A DNA stretch of 64,000 nt from Methanobacterium sp. UBA44 (GTDB lineage: Archaea; Methanobacteriota; Methanobacteria; Methanobacteriales; Methanobacteriaceae): NCBI GenBank assembly GCA_002494885.1, contig DACV01000002.1:484518-548517 (forward strand), given 5' to 3'. The position numbers and the translations under genes were made by a program. Shown piece by piece: positions 46,036 to 54,865 of this stretch; position 1 is the first letter of the stretch; the number at the start of each line of letters is the position of its first letter. The notes under the pieces are model-generated. The model saw nothing but the letters and a program-made list of their open reading frames with translations, was not told the DNA's origin and ran no database searches.

Positions 46036-46428
46036 ATGGAGAATGAAAACTGTTTGCATGAGTTGTTAGACATGTTTATACACCTTTTAAGGAGTAAAGA
46101 CGTTGATAGCAATGAAGAGGAACAGATGTTTTTAAACAGGCTATTTAGCCTGAAAAGAAAGGTTTCTGTAGAAATTAAATATCTAAAAGAAGGGGACCCA
46201 AGCCTGAATGTGGGAAGAGTACTGCTGGATAACATAACAAATGAAATTAAAAAGGAAATTTTTTACAATACTATTGCTTTTGCAGAATACAGAGAAGCAG
46301 GTGAAGAAATAATACTGGTTAAGGGAAATGAAAATGCAATGGATGCACTTTTAAGACAGGCCGAAATGTTGGGAATTAAATGGAAAAATTTAGACTTTCA
46401 GGACCGTATAATGGATATGAGGACCTAA
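46036..46428 (+). CDS. Hypothetical protein
   Basis: A 130-residue acidic, mostly helical, soluble protein (NEEEQMFLNRLFSLKRKVSV, NENAMDALLRQAEMLGIKW). No transmembrane or metal motif. GAGGCGGTGAA precedes the ATG, a fair ribosome site. No family recognised. Confidence 0.6.
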   Translation: MENENCLHELLDMFIHLLRSKDVDSNEEEQMFLNRLFSLKRKVSVEIKYLKEGDPSLNVGRVLLDNITNEIKKEIFYNTIAFAEYREAGEEIILVKGNENAMDALLRQAEMLGIKWKNLDFQDRIMDMRT

Positions 46429-46776
46429 ATTATAAATTTTGATTGTATTGTTTAATTCATGTTCTTATTCAATGATTCAGGTTTTCATAAATGGTTTGAA
46501 ATAAAAATAGTCATGAATAATAATAATATATTAGTCGATGCTATATAAACTTAGAAATTGGGAAATCTTTAAAAGAGCCCCTTAAACTCTTATTTTAAAT
46601 CCAGGATCCACTTCATCAGCTGACTTACCACTTCTAATACCCTAATTTTCTAATAGCGGTTCATATAACACTATCACAATATCATCACCATTTATTTCGG
46701 GTGAAGATATTCTCGAATTTTATTAATATTTTTTAATTATTGAATGAATTGGATTAATTTAAGGAATAGATAAGAT
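46429..46776. other. Spacer holding a coding remnant
   Basis: About 350 bases between convergent genes. Apart from the minus-strand remnant at 46582-46719 it is ordinary AT-rich sequence. Confidence 0.5.
46582..46719 (-). pseudogene. Minus-strand coding remnant with an in-frame stop, unidentified
   Basis: The frame reads NSRISSPEINGDDIVIVLYE then PLLEN, TAG, then GIRSGKSADEVDPGFKIRV and TAA at 46582. Both halves are in one frame and look like real protein (acidic/hydrophobic alternation). No start is visible. Family not recognised. Confidence 0.45.
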
Positions 46777-47976
46777 TTAAGAGATTTTTTCCTTAATTAT
46801 ATGTTTCCCAAGCCTTTTAGCAAGGGCAAGGATTGTAAGAACGGGTGGAGCACCGGGGGCTTTAGGAAAAACGCTTGCATCTACAACATAAAGACCTTTA
46901 ACTTTGGTTTCCAGGTCAATATCCACCACATCTCCAATTGCAGCTGTACCTCCGGGATGAGCTCCTCTTGCATAAGTAGAGGTTAATGTTACTGGATCAA
47001 CGCCAGATTCAGTTAATATTGCTCCAGCAATTGCAGATCCTTTAGCTAAAAGCCCTATATCTTTCATGGTACTGTATTTAATTACATTTTCTCTAACGTT
47101 GCCTGATGGTTCATCTGCTATTTTAACCATTAATCCTAAGATATCTTTTTTCCGAGCACCGAATTTATGAAGCTTTTCTACAATAAGGCTTGAGTAGTGT
47201 GGAGCTATAACAATATCATCAATTTTTATGAAGGCATTCATCTGTACCTCTTTATTGAACTTTATATTTTTTAGGATTCCTCCAACTGTAACAAAAGTAT
47301 CAACAAAAAGGTTGTTTCCAGCATTTAAACCTGTTTTTTGAAGTAGTCTGGGTGTTTCAATTGCTCCTGCTGATAAAACTACAATATCTGCATTAAATAC
47401 TTGATCATAAGATTTTACTCCTTTAATTTCATCATTTTCAACTATAATTTCTGTTACAGGAGTGTTATCGATAAGTTTAGCCCCGTATTTTTCAGCTTCT
47501 TCTATGAATTCAACTGTGGTCCATTTGGCGTCTTTGGAGCATCCAAAAGCACATTTACCGCATGGTTTGCAATTTTGGGGTTTTATAAATTTAGGAATTT
47601 TTTTAATTTCGAATCCCAGGGATTCAGCAGCATTCATCAGTTTTCTGGTTCCATCCCCAAAATGAGAATCTGGAAGAGGTTTAACGCATAATTCATCTTC
47701 TATTTCCTGAAATTCCTTTTTAAGATTTATTCCTATACTTTTAAAGTATTTTTCACATGTTCTAATCGCATTTCCCATGGTTACTGTAGTTGTTCCTCCA
47801 ACACAGACAGTTTGAGAAATTTCAATTCCTGTATTTAAGACTTCATAATTTTGGTAGGACTTTTCCATCTTGTTAAGTGGTCCTTTTTCAAAAATAGTGA
47901 CATTAATTCCTGATTTTGCAAGTTCCCTTGCAACTGTTGCCCCGCCAGCTCCTGATCCTATTACTATGACATTCAT
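46777..47976 (-). CDS. GMC-type FAD-dependent oxidoreductase
   Basis: A 399-residue flavoprotein. GSGAGGATVARELAKSG is the FAD Rossmann loop, LSAGAIETPRLL the second nucleotide motif, and HPGGTAAIGD with PGAPPVLTILALAKRLG the GMC C-terminal domain. An inserted cysteine cluster, CKPCGKCAFGC at about residues 137-147, could hold an Fe-S or zinc site. Acceptor and substrate unknown; a alcohol or polyprenol dehydrogenation role is only family-level. Confidence 0.82.
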   Translation of the reverse strand: MNVIVIGSGAGGATVARELAKSGINVTIFEKGPLNKMEKSYQNYEVLNTGIEISQTVCVGGTTTVTMGNAIRTCEKYFKSIGINLKKEFQEIEDELCVKPLPDSHFGDGTRKLMNAAESLGFEIKKIPKFIKPQNCKPCGKCAFGCSKDAKWTTVEFIEEAEKYGAKLIDNTPVTEIIVENDEIKGVKSYDQVFNADIVVLSAGAIETPRLLQKTGLNAGNNLFVDTFVTVGGILKNIKFNKEVQMNAFIKIDDIVIAPHYSSLIVEKLHKFGARKKDILGLMVKIADEPSGNVRENVIKYSTMKDIGLLAKGSAIAGAILTESGVDPVTLTSTYARGAHPGGTAAIGDVVDIDLETKVKGLYVVDASVFPKAPGAPPVLTILALAKRLGKHIIKEKIS

Positions 47977-48010
47977 TTTTGTTTCCTATTTATTTAATAC
48001 GAAAAAATAA

Positions 48011-48490
48011 TTATTTGTATGATCTTTGAAGGCTTTTATTAGCTTTTTTAGGTTTTTTATTTTTAAATTTCCTTTGATTCATGTTATTTCCATATTTTCG
48101 AGTCTTAATTCTTTTTTTAAGCATTTTTTCTGCAAATAATCCCCCAAGAGACCCAAAAACATAGCAGATTAAAATTAATAAAATAAATCCTAAGCCCAGG
48201 GTAATAATACCGCCCATTGCAAGACTAACGCTGAAATCAAGATCATAGGGTAAATCTGGAGGTGTAAGGAAACTGAATATAAAGAGTATAATGCCCAGAA
48301 ATGCTCCAGCAATGCCTCCTACTTTATAACTTCTCTCACTTTCTACTGTGAGGTATGTGGCAATGAAGCCAATAATAAACAGTGAAAATACTCCGCTTAT
48401 TCCCAGTAGATATAAAAGGATTGATCCTATTATAATACTGATGATTATAGATTCACCCATAGTATATTTGGCCATTTTATTCTTTTCCAT
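48011..48490 (-). CDS. Membrane protein, DUF5518-like
   Basis: A 159-residue protein with about four helices and Gly-rich loops (GGIAGAFLGIILFIFSFL), ending in a very basic tail (KKRIKTRKYGNNMNQRKF onward). The pattern recalls DUF5518-type archaeal membrane proteins but I am not certain. Function unknown. No obvious ribosome site; the shorter start at 48475 is possible. Confidence 0.55.
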   Translation of the reverse strand: MEKNKMAKYTMGESIIISIIIGSILLYLLGISGVFSLFIIGFIATYLTVESERSYKVGGIAGAFLGIILFIFSFLTPPDLPYDLDFSVSLAMGGIITLGLGFILLILICYVFGSLGGLFAEKMLKKRIKTRKYGNNMNQRKFKNKKPKKANKSLQRSYK

Positions 48491-48549
48491 AGCTTAAACA
48501 TTTAAAAATATTATCATTCTAATTAATATGATTTTCTAAAATTAAAATT

Positions 48550-48621
48550 TTTAGGTATGCCAAAAAGTTTATAAGTTTATTAGTATAACTATAATCAAGT
48601 AAAAATTTAGGTGAGCCTAAT
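48550..48621 (+). promoter_or_regulatory. Paired DtxR-type operators flanking the TATA box
   Basis: TTTAGGTATGCCAAAA (48550-48565) and TTTAGGTGAGCCTAAT (48606-48621) share TTTAGGT-N2-GCC-N-AA. The TATA box TTTATAA lies between them (about 48568), and the second operator covers the start codon. The palindromic TTAGG/CCTAA pattern resembles DtxR/IdeR boxes, so the regulator encoded here probably represses its own operon when iron is plentiful. Confidence 0.7.
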
Positions 48622-49357
48622 GAATGAAAGTTCTGCAATTAGTAAAAACATAGAAGAATATCTTGAAATTCTCTACAAGCTCAGCCCCAATGGGGAGCAG
48701 GTGAGTACATCACAAATATCAGAAAATTTAAAAATTTCACCAGCAAGTGTTACCCAAATGCTTAAAAAATTAGCGGATATGAAATATGTTGAATATTCCC
48801 CATATAAAGGTGCTATATTAACTGATACTGGTCTTAAATTAGCAAAAAGAGTTACCCGAAAACACAGATTACTTGAAAGATTTTTATGCGATGTGCTGAA
48901 GATTAAAAAAAATAAAATTCACCAACAGGCATGTGAAATGGAACATTCACTTTCAGATGATGCAGAAAGAGCGCTATGCCATCTCCTTGAACAACCCAAT
49001 AAATGTCCAGGAGATAACGTCATTCCAGAATGTGATTTGAAATTTACAAGCTGTGAAGAATGTTTAATTCAGAAAGAAGAAGATGTTGAAGAAGTAGGAA
49101 AACGTAATCAGAATCTCGTATCAATAATCGACCTCAAAGAACAGAAAAAGGGGAAGGTAAGCTTTATAAGGGGAGATCACAAGGTAATTAGAAGACTTTT
49201 GGACATGGGAATTACCATTGGAGCCATCATAAGTGTAATGAAAGTTGCACCTCTCTGTGGCCCTGTTGAAGTTGCAGTAAGGGGTTCAAAACTTGCGCTG
49301 GGACATGATATAGCCTCAAACGTTTTTGTTGAAGCTGTAGAGGATGAGGGGTGCTGA
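48620..49357 (+). CDS. DtxR/IdeR-family iron regulator fused to FeoA-like domain
   Basis: A 245-residue repressor. The winged-helix (residues about 8-70, SQISENLKISPASVTQMLKK) precedes the dimerisation domain with C105-x-x-E108-H109, the Fe-type metal site rather than the Mn-type Glu of MntR. A Cys-rich stretch (CPGDNVIPEC, CEEC) follows, then a C-terminal SH3/FeoA-like domain (IRRLLDMGITIGAIISVMKV). ATG 48620 has AGGTGA five bases upstream. The stop overlaps feoB by seven bases, so both form one operon. Confidence 0.9.
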   Translation: MNESSAISKNIEEYLEILYKLSPNGEQVSTSQISENLKISPASVTQMLKKLADMKYVEYSPYKGAILTDTGLKLAKRVTRKHRLLERFLCDVLKIKKNKIHQQACEMEHSLSDDAERALCHLLEQPNKCPGDNVIPECDLKFTSCEECLIQKEEDVEEVGKRNQNLVSIIDLKEQKKGKVSFIRGDHKVIRRLLDMGITIGAIISVMKVAPLCGPVEVAVRGSKLALGHDIASNVFVEAVEDEGC

Positions 49358-51354
49358 TTTTGGTTGAAACCTCAGGAAAAGGTAAAGGTCATAAGTACAG
49401 GCATAGAAATAGGGGAAAAAATAGAAACTTAAAACATTTGACCATTGCTCTTGCAGGAAATGCAAATGTGGGTAAAAGTGTAATTTTCAATGAACTTACA
49501 GGTTCCAATCAAATTGTAGGGAACTGGCCAGGTAAAACTATCGAAAGGGCCGAGGGAAAACTCTTTTTTAATGGTTATGATGTTGATATAATAGATTTAC
49601 CTGGAATTTATTCATTTTCAACTTTTTCAATGGAAGAAATAGTTTCCAGGGAGTACATAGCATTTGAAAAGCCTGATGTTGTTATTAATGTTGTTGATGC
49701 TGCTGTTTTGGAGCGAAATCTATTTTTTACAATGCAACTTATAGAGTTGGAAGTTCCCATTATTGTTTGCATTAATCAAATTGATATAGCAAAACAAAAA
49801 GGGATTGTTATTGATACAGATAAACTTCAGGCAGCTCTTGGAGTCCCTGTAGTAGCTACAGTGGCTGTAAGAGGGGAAGGACTGCATGAATTAATGGATA
49901 CTGTTATTGATTATGTAGAAAACAGGATAGAAACTCGAAAAAATGAAATCAGATACGGATTTGAAGTTGAGAAAAGAGTGGATATGCTTTCCAGGCTAAT
50001 GGTTTCAAAAAATCTTGATTTAAAATATCCCTACCGATGGATTGCCATCAAATTGCTTGAAAACGATCCTGAAATAATTAAATTAGTTGAAAATTCTTCT
50101 AAAGAAGTAGTTCAAAAATCATATGAAATGGCAAGGGAAATAGAAGAAATACATAATGAACCATCCTTTTCAGTTATTGCATCAGAGAGATATTCCCTTG
50201 CCAATCAGATTACAGCAGGTGCACAGGTTCAAAGTGAAATTAAAATATCATTTTCAGAAAGGCTGGACAGATTAGCAACAGATCGAGTCTTTGGTTACGT
50301 TATTTCTGCTATTGTTATTGGGGGATTACTCCTATGGACATTTGTAGTTGGAAATTTCCTATCCGGCTTGTTAACTGAAGCGTTTGGATTTTTCCAGCCA
50401 GTGGATCCTCAAGTCAGCGGAACCCTTTCCGCTATAATCTGGAATGGCGCTGTTGGAGGATTAGTTGCCGGAATAACATTAATAATACCATTTGTTATTC
50501 CATTTTATATTATGTTAAGCGCTATTGAAAATTCGGGTATTTTAACCAGGGTAGCATTTATGATGGATACAGCGATGCACAAAATAGGCCTACATGGAAA
50601 AGCCCTAATTCCACTTATTTTAGGTTATGGGTGTAATGTTCCTGCAATTGATAGCACAAGAATCCTTGAAACTCGTAGGGAACGATTACTTGCAGCTTTT
50701 GCAATTACTTTTGCTCCATGTGCTGCTCGAACTATTGTAATACTTGGTTTGGTGGCTGTTTTTGTCAATGTTTGGTGGGCGCTTGCGCTTTATGTTATTG
50801 ACCTTTTAGTTATATTTTTACTGGGTAGAATAGCATTAAAAGTTGTTCCAGGTGAATCTACAGGGTTAATAATGGAAATGCATTCCTTTAAGTTACCTAC
50901 ATTATCTATAATTGCAAAGCAAACATGGGTAAGGACTAAGTCCCTTATATATCTTGTTTTACCAATTTATATATTTGGAACAGCATTTATACAGGCCCTT
51001 TATGTTCTGGGGATTCTTGAACCCATAAGTAATGCACTGGCTCCTTTGACAGTATGGTGGCTTGGACTTCCGGTAATTGCTGGAGTACTCCTTATTTTCG
51101 GCGCAATCAGGAAAGAGTTCATCCTGTTAATGCTGGTAGCTTTTTATGGGACAAATTTAGCTCTTGTTCTCACACCAGTTCAATTTATTGTACTGGCACT
51201 TGTAGCCATCCTCTATTTACCGTGCGCTTCAACAATAGCTGTTTTAGCCAGGGAATTTGGATGGAAATCTGCTGGAATGATTACTGCTGCTAATTTCATA
51301 ACTGCAATTGTTCTTGGAGGCATAGCATTCAGATTACTGTCTTTAATCTATTAA
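49351..51354 (+). CDS. feoB: Ferrous iron transport protein B
   Basis: FeoB imports Fe2+ through the membrane, gated by its GTPase domain. 667 residues: a basic N-terminal tail (KGHKYRHRNRGKNRN), GTPase motifs GNANVGKS, DLPGIYS and NQID, the helical guanine-dissociation region, then two Gate modules and about ten helices. GTG 49351 is assumed, overlapping the regulator's stop; TTG 49360 is an alternative. FeoA is not separate here but sits on the regulator. Confidence 0.95.
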   Translation: MLILVETSGKGKGHKYRHRNRGKNRNLKHLTIALAGNANVGKSVIFNELTGSNQIVGNWPGKTIERAEGKLFFNGYDVDIIDLPGIYSFSTFSMEEIVSREYIAFEKPDVVINVVDAAVLERNLFFTMQLIELEVPIIVCINQIDIAKQKGIVIDTDKLQAALGVPVVATVAVRGEGLHELMDTVIDYVENRIETRKNEIRYGFEVEKRVDMLSRLMVSKNLDLKYPYRWIAIKLLENDPEIIKLVENSSKEVVQKSYEMAREIEEIHNEPSFSVIASERYSLANQITAGAQVQSEIKISFSERLDRLATDRVFGYVISAIVIGGLLLWTFVVGNFLSGLLTEAFGFFQPVDPQVSGTLSAIIWNGAVGGLVAGITLIIPFVIPFYIMLSAIENSGILTRVAFMMDTAMHKIGLHGKALIPLILGYGCNVPAIDSTRILETRRERLLAAFAITFAPCAARTIVILGLVAVFVNVWWALALYVIDLLVIFLLGRIALKVVPGESTGLIMEMHSFKLPTLSIIAKQTWVRTKSLIYLVLPIYIFGTAFIQALYVLGILEPISNALAPLTVWWLGLPVIAGVLLIFGAIRKEFILLMLVAFYGTNLALVLTPVQFIVLALVAILYLPCASTIAVLAREFGWKSAGMITAANFITAIVLGGIAFRLLSLIY

Positions 51355-51472
51355 AAATGTTAAAATAGGCATGATTGGTCATTTAAATTATTATTATCCC
51401 GATTCATCTTGTAAGGAAAAACTTAAGTAATTTCCAGATAAACTAATATTAATAAGAATAAATGGTGAAAGG

Positions 51473-52189
51473 ATGGGAATTTTAGATGGTATTTCCAGGC
51501 CAAATATCAGAAAGTTAGAAAGAGATAAAGATATAAATGGACTGATCAATGCTTTAAAAAATAAAGACCCTAATGTCCGTTTTGATGCAGAAAATGCATT
51601 TATAAGGATCAGGGATGAATCACTGGTTGATCCTTTAATCCGTGCTTTAAATGATGAAAATAGTGATGTTAGATGGAATGCAGCATCTGCACTTGGAAAA
51701 ATAGGAAGTAAAGAAGCAACAGATTATTTAATTCCTTTACTTAAAGATGAAAAATGGTTTGTAAGGATGCATACAGCAATATCTCTTGGTGAAATAGGTA
51801 ATGATAATGCTGTAGATCCATTAATGGAATGTTTAAATGACGAAAAAATTCGAAATAATGTTGTTTTATCCCTTGGCAAAATTGGAAATAATAGGGCAAC
51901 AGTTTTTTTAATTGAATTGCTTAAAGATGATGATCCTGTTTTTCGCAGCAATGTATTGGAGGCATTAGGGATGATTGGGGATGAAAAAGCGGTTGAACCA
52001 CTCATTGAAGCATTAAAAGATGACGATATCAGTATTAAAAAGCATGCTGCTGAATCTCTTGGTAAAATTGGTAGTAAAAAAGCTATTGAACCTTTAAATC
52101 AGGCTTTAAAGGATAAAAGATGGTATGTAAGACTTCGTATAGAAGAGGCTCTTAAAGAAATTGAAACAAAAAATAAAAAAATAAATTAA
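51473..52189 (+). CDS. HEAT-repeat (PBS lyase-like) protein
   Basis: A 238-residue solenoid of about seven HEAT-like units of roughly 31 residues; recurring signatures are VDPLIRALNDENSDVRWNAA, ASALGKIGSKEA, LIPLLKDEKWFVRMHTA and LGEIGNDNAVDPL. It mediates protein-protein contacts and has no catalytic motif. It converges with the kinase gene: the ends overlap by 4 bases if the kinase frameshift is repaired. Confidence 0.88.
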   Translation: MGILDGISRPNIRKLERDKDINGLINALKNKDPNVRFDAENAFIRIRDESLVDPLIRALNDENSDVRWNAASALGKIGSKEATDYLIPLLKDEKWFVRMHTAISLGEIGNDNAVDPLMECLNDEKIRNNVVLSLGKIGNNRATVFLIELLKDDDPVFRSNVLEALGMIGDEKAVEPLIEALKDDDISIKKHAAESLGKIGSKKAIEPLNQALKDKRWYVRLRIEEALKEIETKNKKIN

Positions 52190-52211
52190 ATTTCATTAGA
52201 TTCATTTTTAC

Positions 52212-53960
52212 TCATTTTAGGAAGGGTAAAATAGAACGTTGAACCTGACCATACTCTGATTCTACCCATATACGGCCACCGTGACGTTTAACTATCTTCT
52301 TTGATATAGGAAGTCCAATTCCACTTCCATTATATTCATCTATTGTATGTAAACGTTGGAATAATTCAAATATACGTTCCATATATTGTTTTTCTATTCC
52401 TATTCCGTTGTCTTTTATGGAAAATATGTACTCATTGTTTTCTGCGTCTTCTTTTACTGTAATATGGATTTTAGGAGGAGTTTCAGGTTTTCTAAATTTA
52501 ATTGCATTGGTAATCAAATTCTGAAACACCCTCTGAAGCTGTTTTGAATCACCAAATACATCTGGGAGGGGATCATAGGTTATATCAGTGTTACTACTTT
52601 CTATTTTAACTTTTAAGTCATTTAAAACATTTTTAATCAATTCTTCACTCTTAATTTTGGTGAATTCTCTGGCTTCTGAAGATACCTTCGAATATTCCAG
52701 AAGATCTTTAATCATTTGTTTCATCCGAATACTGGCATCAACGATGTAATTTATGAACTCATCTGCATCTTCATCTAATTTACCTTTATAACGCCTTTCC
52801 AGGAGTTGTGTGAAACTGGCAATGGTTCTGAGGGGCTCCTGAAGATCATGGGATATTGCATGGCCATATTTTTGTAACTCGTCATTAGAACGCTTTAATT
52901 CAGCTATAAGTTTTTTTTGATCTTCTTCTGCCTTTTTACGTTCACTAATATCTCTTGAAATTGCAAGACAAACTTTTCTGCCCATATAATTAATTAAATG
53001 GTTGTTAACTTCAACAGGTATTCTTTTTCCATCTTCGGCTACATGGACAATTTCAAATGTAGCATGACCTTTGTTACATAGCTTAGCTGCATTTTCGGGC
53101 ATTTGGAAATGTTTATCTGGAGCTACTATATCCTTAGGGCTCATTCCAAGCAGCTTTTTCTTACTGTAACCTAATCTTTGAACTCCAATATCATTTATTT
53201 CAATAAATTTACCTGGGAAACAGTCTATCATTTCATTTAAACTTATCATATCGTTAGCTTTATTAAAAATTTCCTGAAATTTTCCTTTTTGTTCCAATAA
53301 AGATTTATTGGCTTCTATTAATTCTCTGGTCTGATCATGTACCTTTTTTTCTAAATTAATTCTTGCTTCTTCCAGTTTTTTTTCAATTTCCTTTTGGTAA
53401 ATAATATCTCGTGCAATACTACCAATCATCATATCTTTTTTAGATTTTATTGGAAAAATCGTGCTTTGAATTATCTTTTCATTACCATCAATATCATAAA
53501 TAATTCTTTCAAAAGGTTTATTGGGTCTTGAATGAACATTATTTCCTAAGGCCATCTCCATTCTTTTTCTTTCTGTTATATCAATACCAAGGGTAACATA
53601 TAAATTTTTACCAATGGGAAATAGTGTAGTCAGATAAAATTTGTTTAAGGGAAAGAAATATGTTTCAAATTTCTGACCTTTTCTTAAATCAGCGTTCTCT
53701 CTGGCAAGTTTAAAGTAATAATCAACAAATTCCTGTCCATATATCTGGCTTGCAAGTTCATTGGTTACTTTTTCACGAGAAATGTGAAAATTAGATAGAT
53801 AAACCTCATTAACGTCTCGAATAATCATATCTGATGGTTTACCATTTTTATTACGGATAATTTCAAAAATAACCATAATTTCATTCATATTATTGAAAAT
53901 ATTGTAATAAGCTTCAATTTTTAGGGCAAATACATCAGCATCCTTTTGATCTTTTTTCAT
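52212..53960 (-). CDS. PAS sensor histidine kinase, 3' end frameshifted
   Basis: A 582-residue cytosolic kinase. Two or three PAS domains occupy residues 1-350, followed by HisKA with phospho-acceptor H371 in AISHDLQEPLRT, N-box NLITNAIKF, G1 DNGIGI and G2 GSGIGLPISKK. The last residues (QVQRSILPFLK) are not family-like; losing one base near 52246 would restore GSTFYFTLPKMS and end at TAA 52186. No response regulator lies nearby. Otherwise all kinase motifs are intact, unlike the paralog at 60077. Confidence 0.85.
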   Translation of the reverse strand: MKKDQKDADVFALKIEAYYNIFNNMNEIMVIFEIIRNKNGKPSDMIIRDVNEVYLSNFHISREKVTNELASQIYGQEFVDYYFKLARENADLRKGQKFETYFFPLNKFYLTTLFPIGKNLYVTLGIDITERKRMEMALGNNVHSRPNKPFERIIYDIDGNEKIIQSTIFPIKSKKDMMIGSIARDIIYQKEIEKKLEEARINLEKKVHDQTRELIEANKSLLEQKGKFQEIFNKANDMISLNEMIDCFPGKFIEINDIGVQRLGYSKKKLLGMSPKDIVAPDKHFQMPENAAKLCNKGHATFEIVHVAEDGKRIPVEVNNHLINYMGRKVCLAISRDISERKKAEEDQKKLIAELKRSNDELQKYGHAISHDLQEPLRTIASFTQLLERRYKGKLDEDADEFINYIVDASIRMKQMIKDLLEYSKVSSEAREFTKIKSEELIKNVLNDLKVKIESSNTDITYDPLPDVFGDSKQLQRVFQNLITNAIKFRKPETPPKIHITVKEDAENNEYIFSIKDNGIGIEKQYMERIFELFQRLHTIDEYNGSGIGLPISKKIVKRHGGRIWVESEYGQVQRSILPFLK

Positions 53961-54409
53961 TTAACCAACAACAATGATTTTAATTAATAATATTTTTTTC
54001 TTTTATCATCTATTAACTTTGTAATATAATTTATTTTAAATTATTCTCAAAATCTTATAAAAAGAAAATTAAACTTGTGTTTATTTAAAATTTGAGATAA
54101 TTATTTGAATAAAGAAATCCTAATTTAATATTAAAGAACGCACATGTTTGTTTGAGTGTGTCATTTTTAAGTGCTTTAATCAAAGGGAATAGTAGTTTAT
54201 TATTATGTGTAGTTTAACATATTAATTCATTTAAATTTACTATAAAAATTCTATTAAACCATAAACCTGATTTTTGCACAGGACCATGAGCGTAAAAGAA
54301 AATGGCACTATTTAATTGTTGAATATTCATTATAAGCTTTATATTCAAAAACGTATCTTAATAAATGAAAAATAAGTTAGAAAAATATAATGTTTAGAGG
54401 TGTTTTTTT
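53961..54409. other. Spacer before the second YjbQ gene
   Basis: About 450 AT-rich bases. A short frame at 54273-54335 (DHERKRKWHYLIVEYSL) ends in TAA, but it is too short to call. TATAAG-like boxes near 54336 probably serve the YjbQ gene. No RNA gene seen. Confidence 0.5.
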
Positions 54410-54808
54410 ATGATATTTACAAAAACATTGTATATAGAAACTGAAAGAACAGGGGAAATCGTGGATTTAACCCATAAAATAGAAGGAGTTGTTCATGAAT
54501 CTAAAATAAGTAATGGAATCGTCCACATTTTTGCTCCTCATGCAACTGCTGTTTTTGCACTAACAGAGCTTGAAAGTAATTTAAGAGAAGACATTGGTGA
54601 TTTACTTGAAACTATTACACCCAAAGAAGGATGGAAGCATGGAGGAAATGCATATTCTCACCTCAGATCAATGTTGTTACCTCCAGATAAAACTATGCCA
54701 GTAAGAAATGGTAGAGTTATCAGGGGCACGTGGCAGGATCTATTATTCATAGAAGCAGATGTTTCGGGTAGATTGAGGAAAATAGAGATAACAGTAATTG
54801 GCGAATAA
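54410..54808 (+). CDS. YjbQ/UPF0047 family protein (copy 2)
   Basis: A 132-residue paralog of the protein at 36196. APHATAVFALTELESNL and the GNAYSHLRSMLLPP region keep the conserved His and Asn positions, and GTWQDLLFIEADVSGR the C-terminal strand. It differs from copy 1 in most other positions, so the two probably have different ligands. AGAGGTG precedes the ATG. Confidence 0.9.
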   Translation: MIFTKTLYIETERTGEIVDLTHKIEGVVHESKISNGIVHIFAPHATAVFALTELESNLREDIGDLLETITPKEGWKHGGNAYSHLRSMLLPPDKTMPVRNGRVIRGTWQDLLFIEADVSGRLRKIEITVIGE

Positions 54809-54865
54809 GAGCTTAAAGGATCTAAAAAAATTTACATCATCCTTCCAATACTTTTAATGGATTTT

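Noticed and set aside
54273..54335. Short coding-like frame DHERKRKWHYLIVEYSL
   Set aside because: About 20 codons, no start or neighbour in phase; not enough to call even a remnant.
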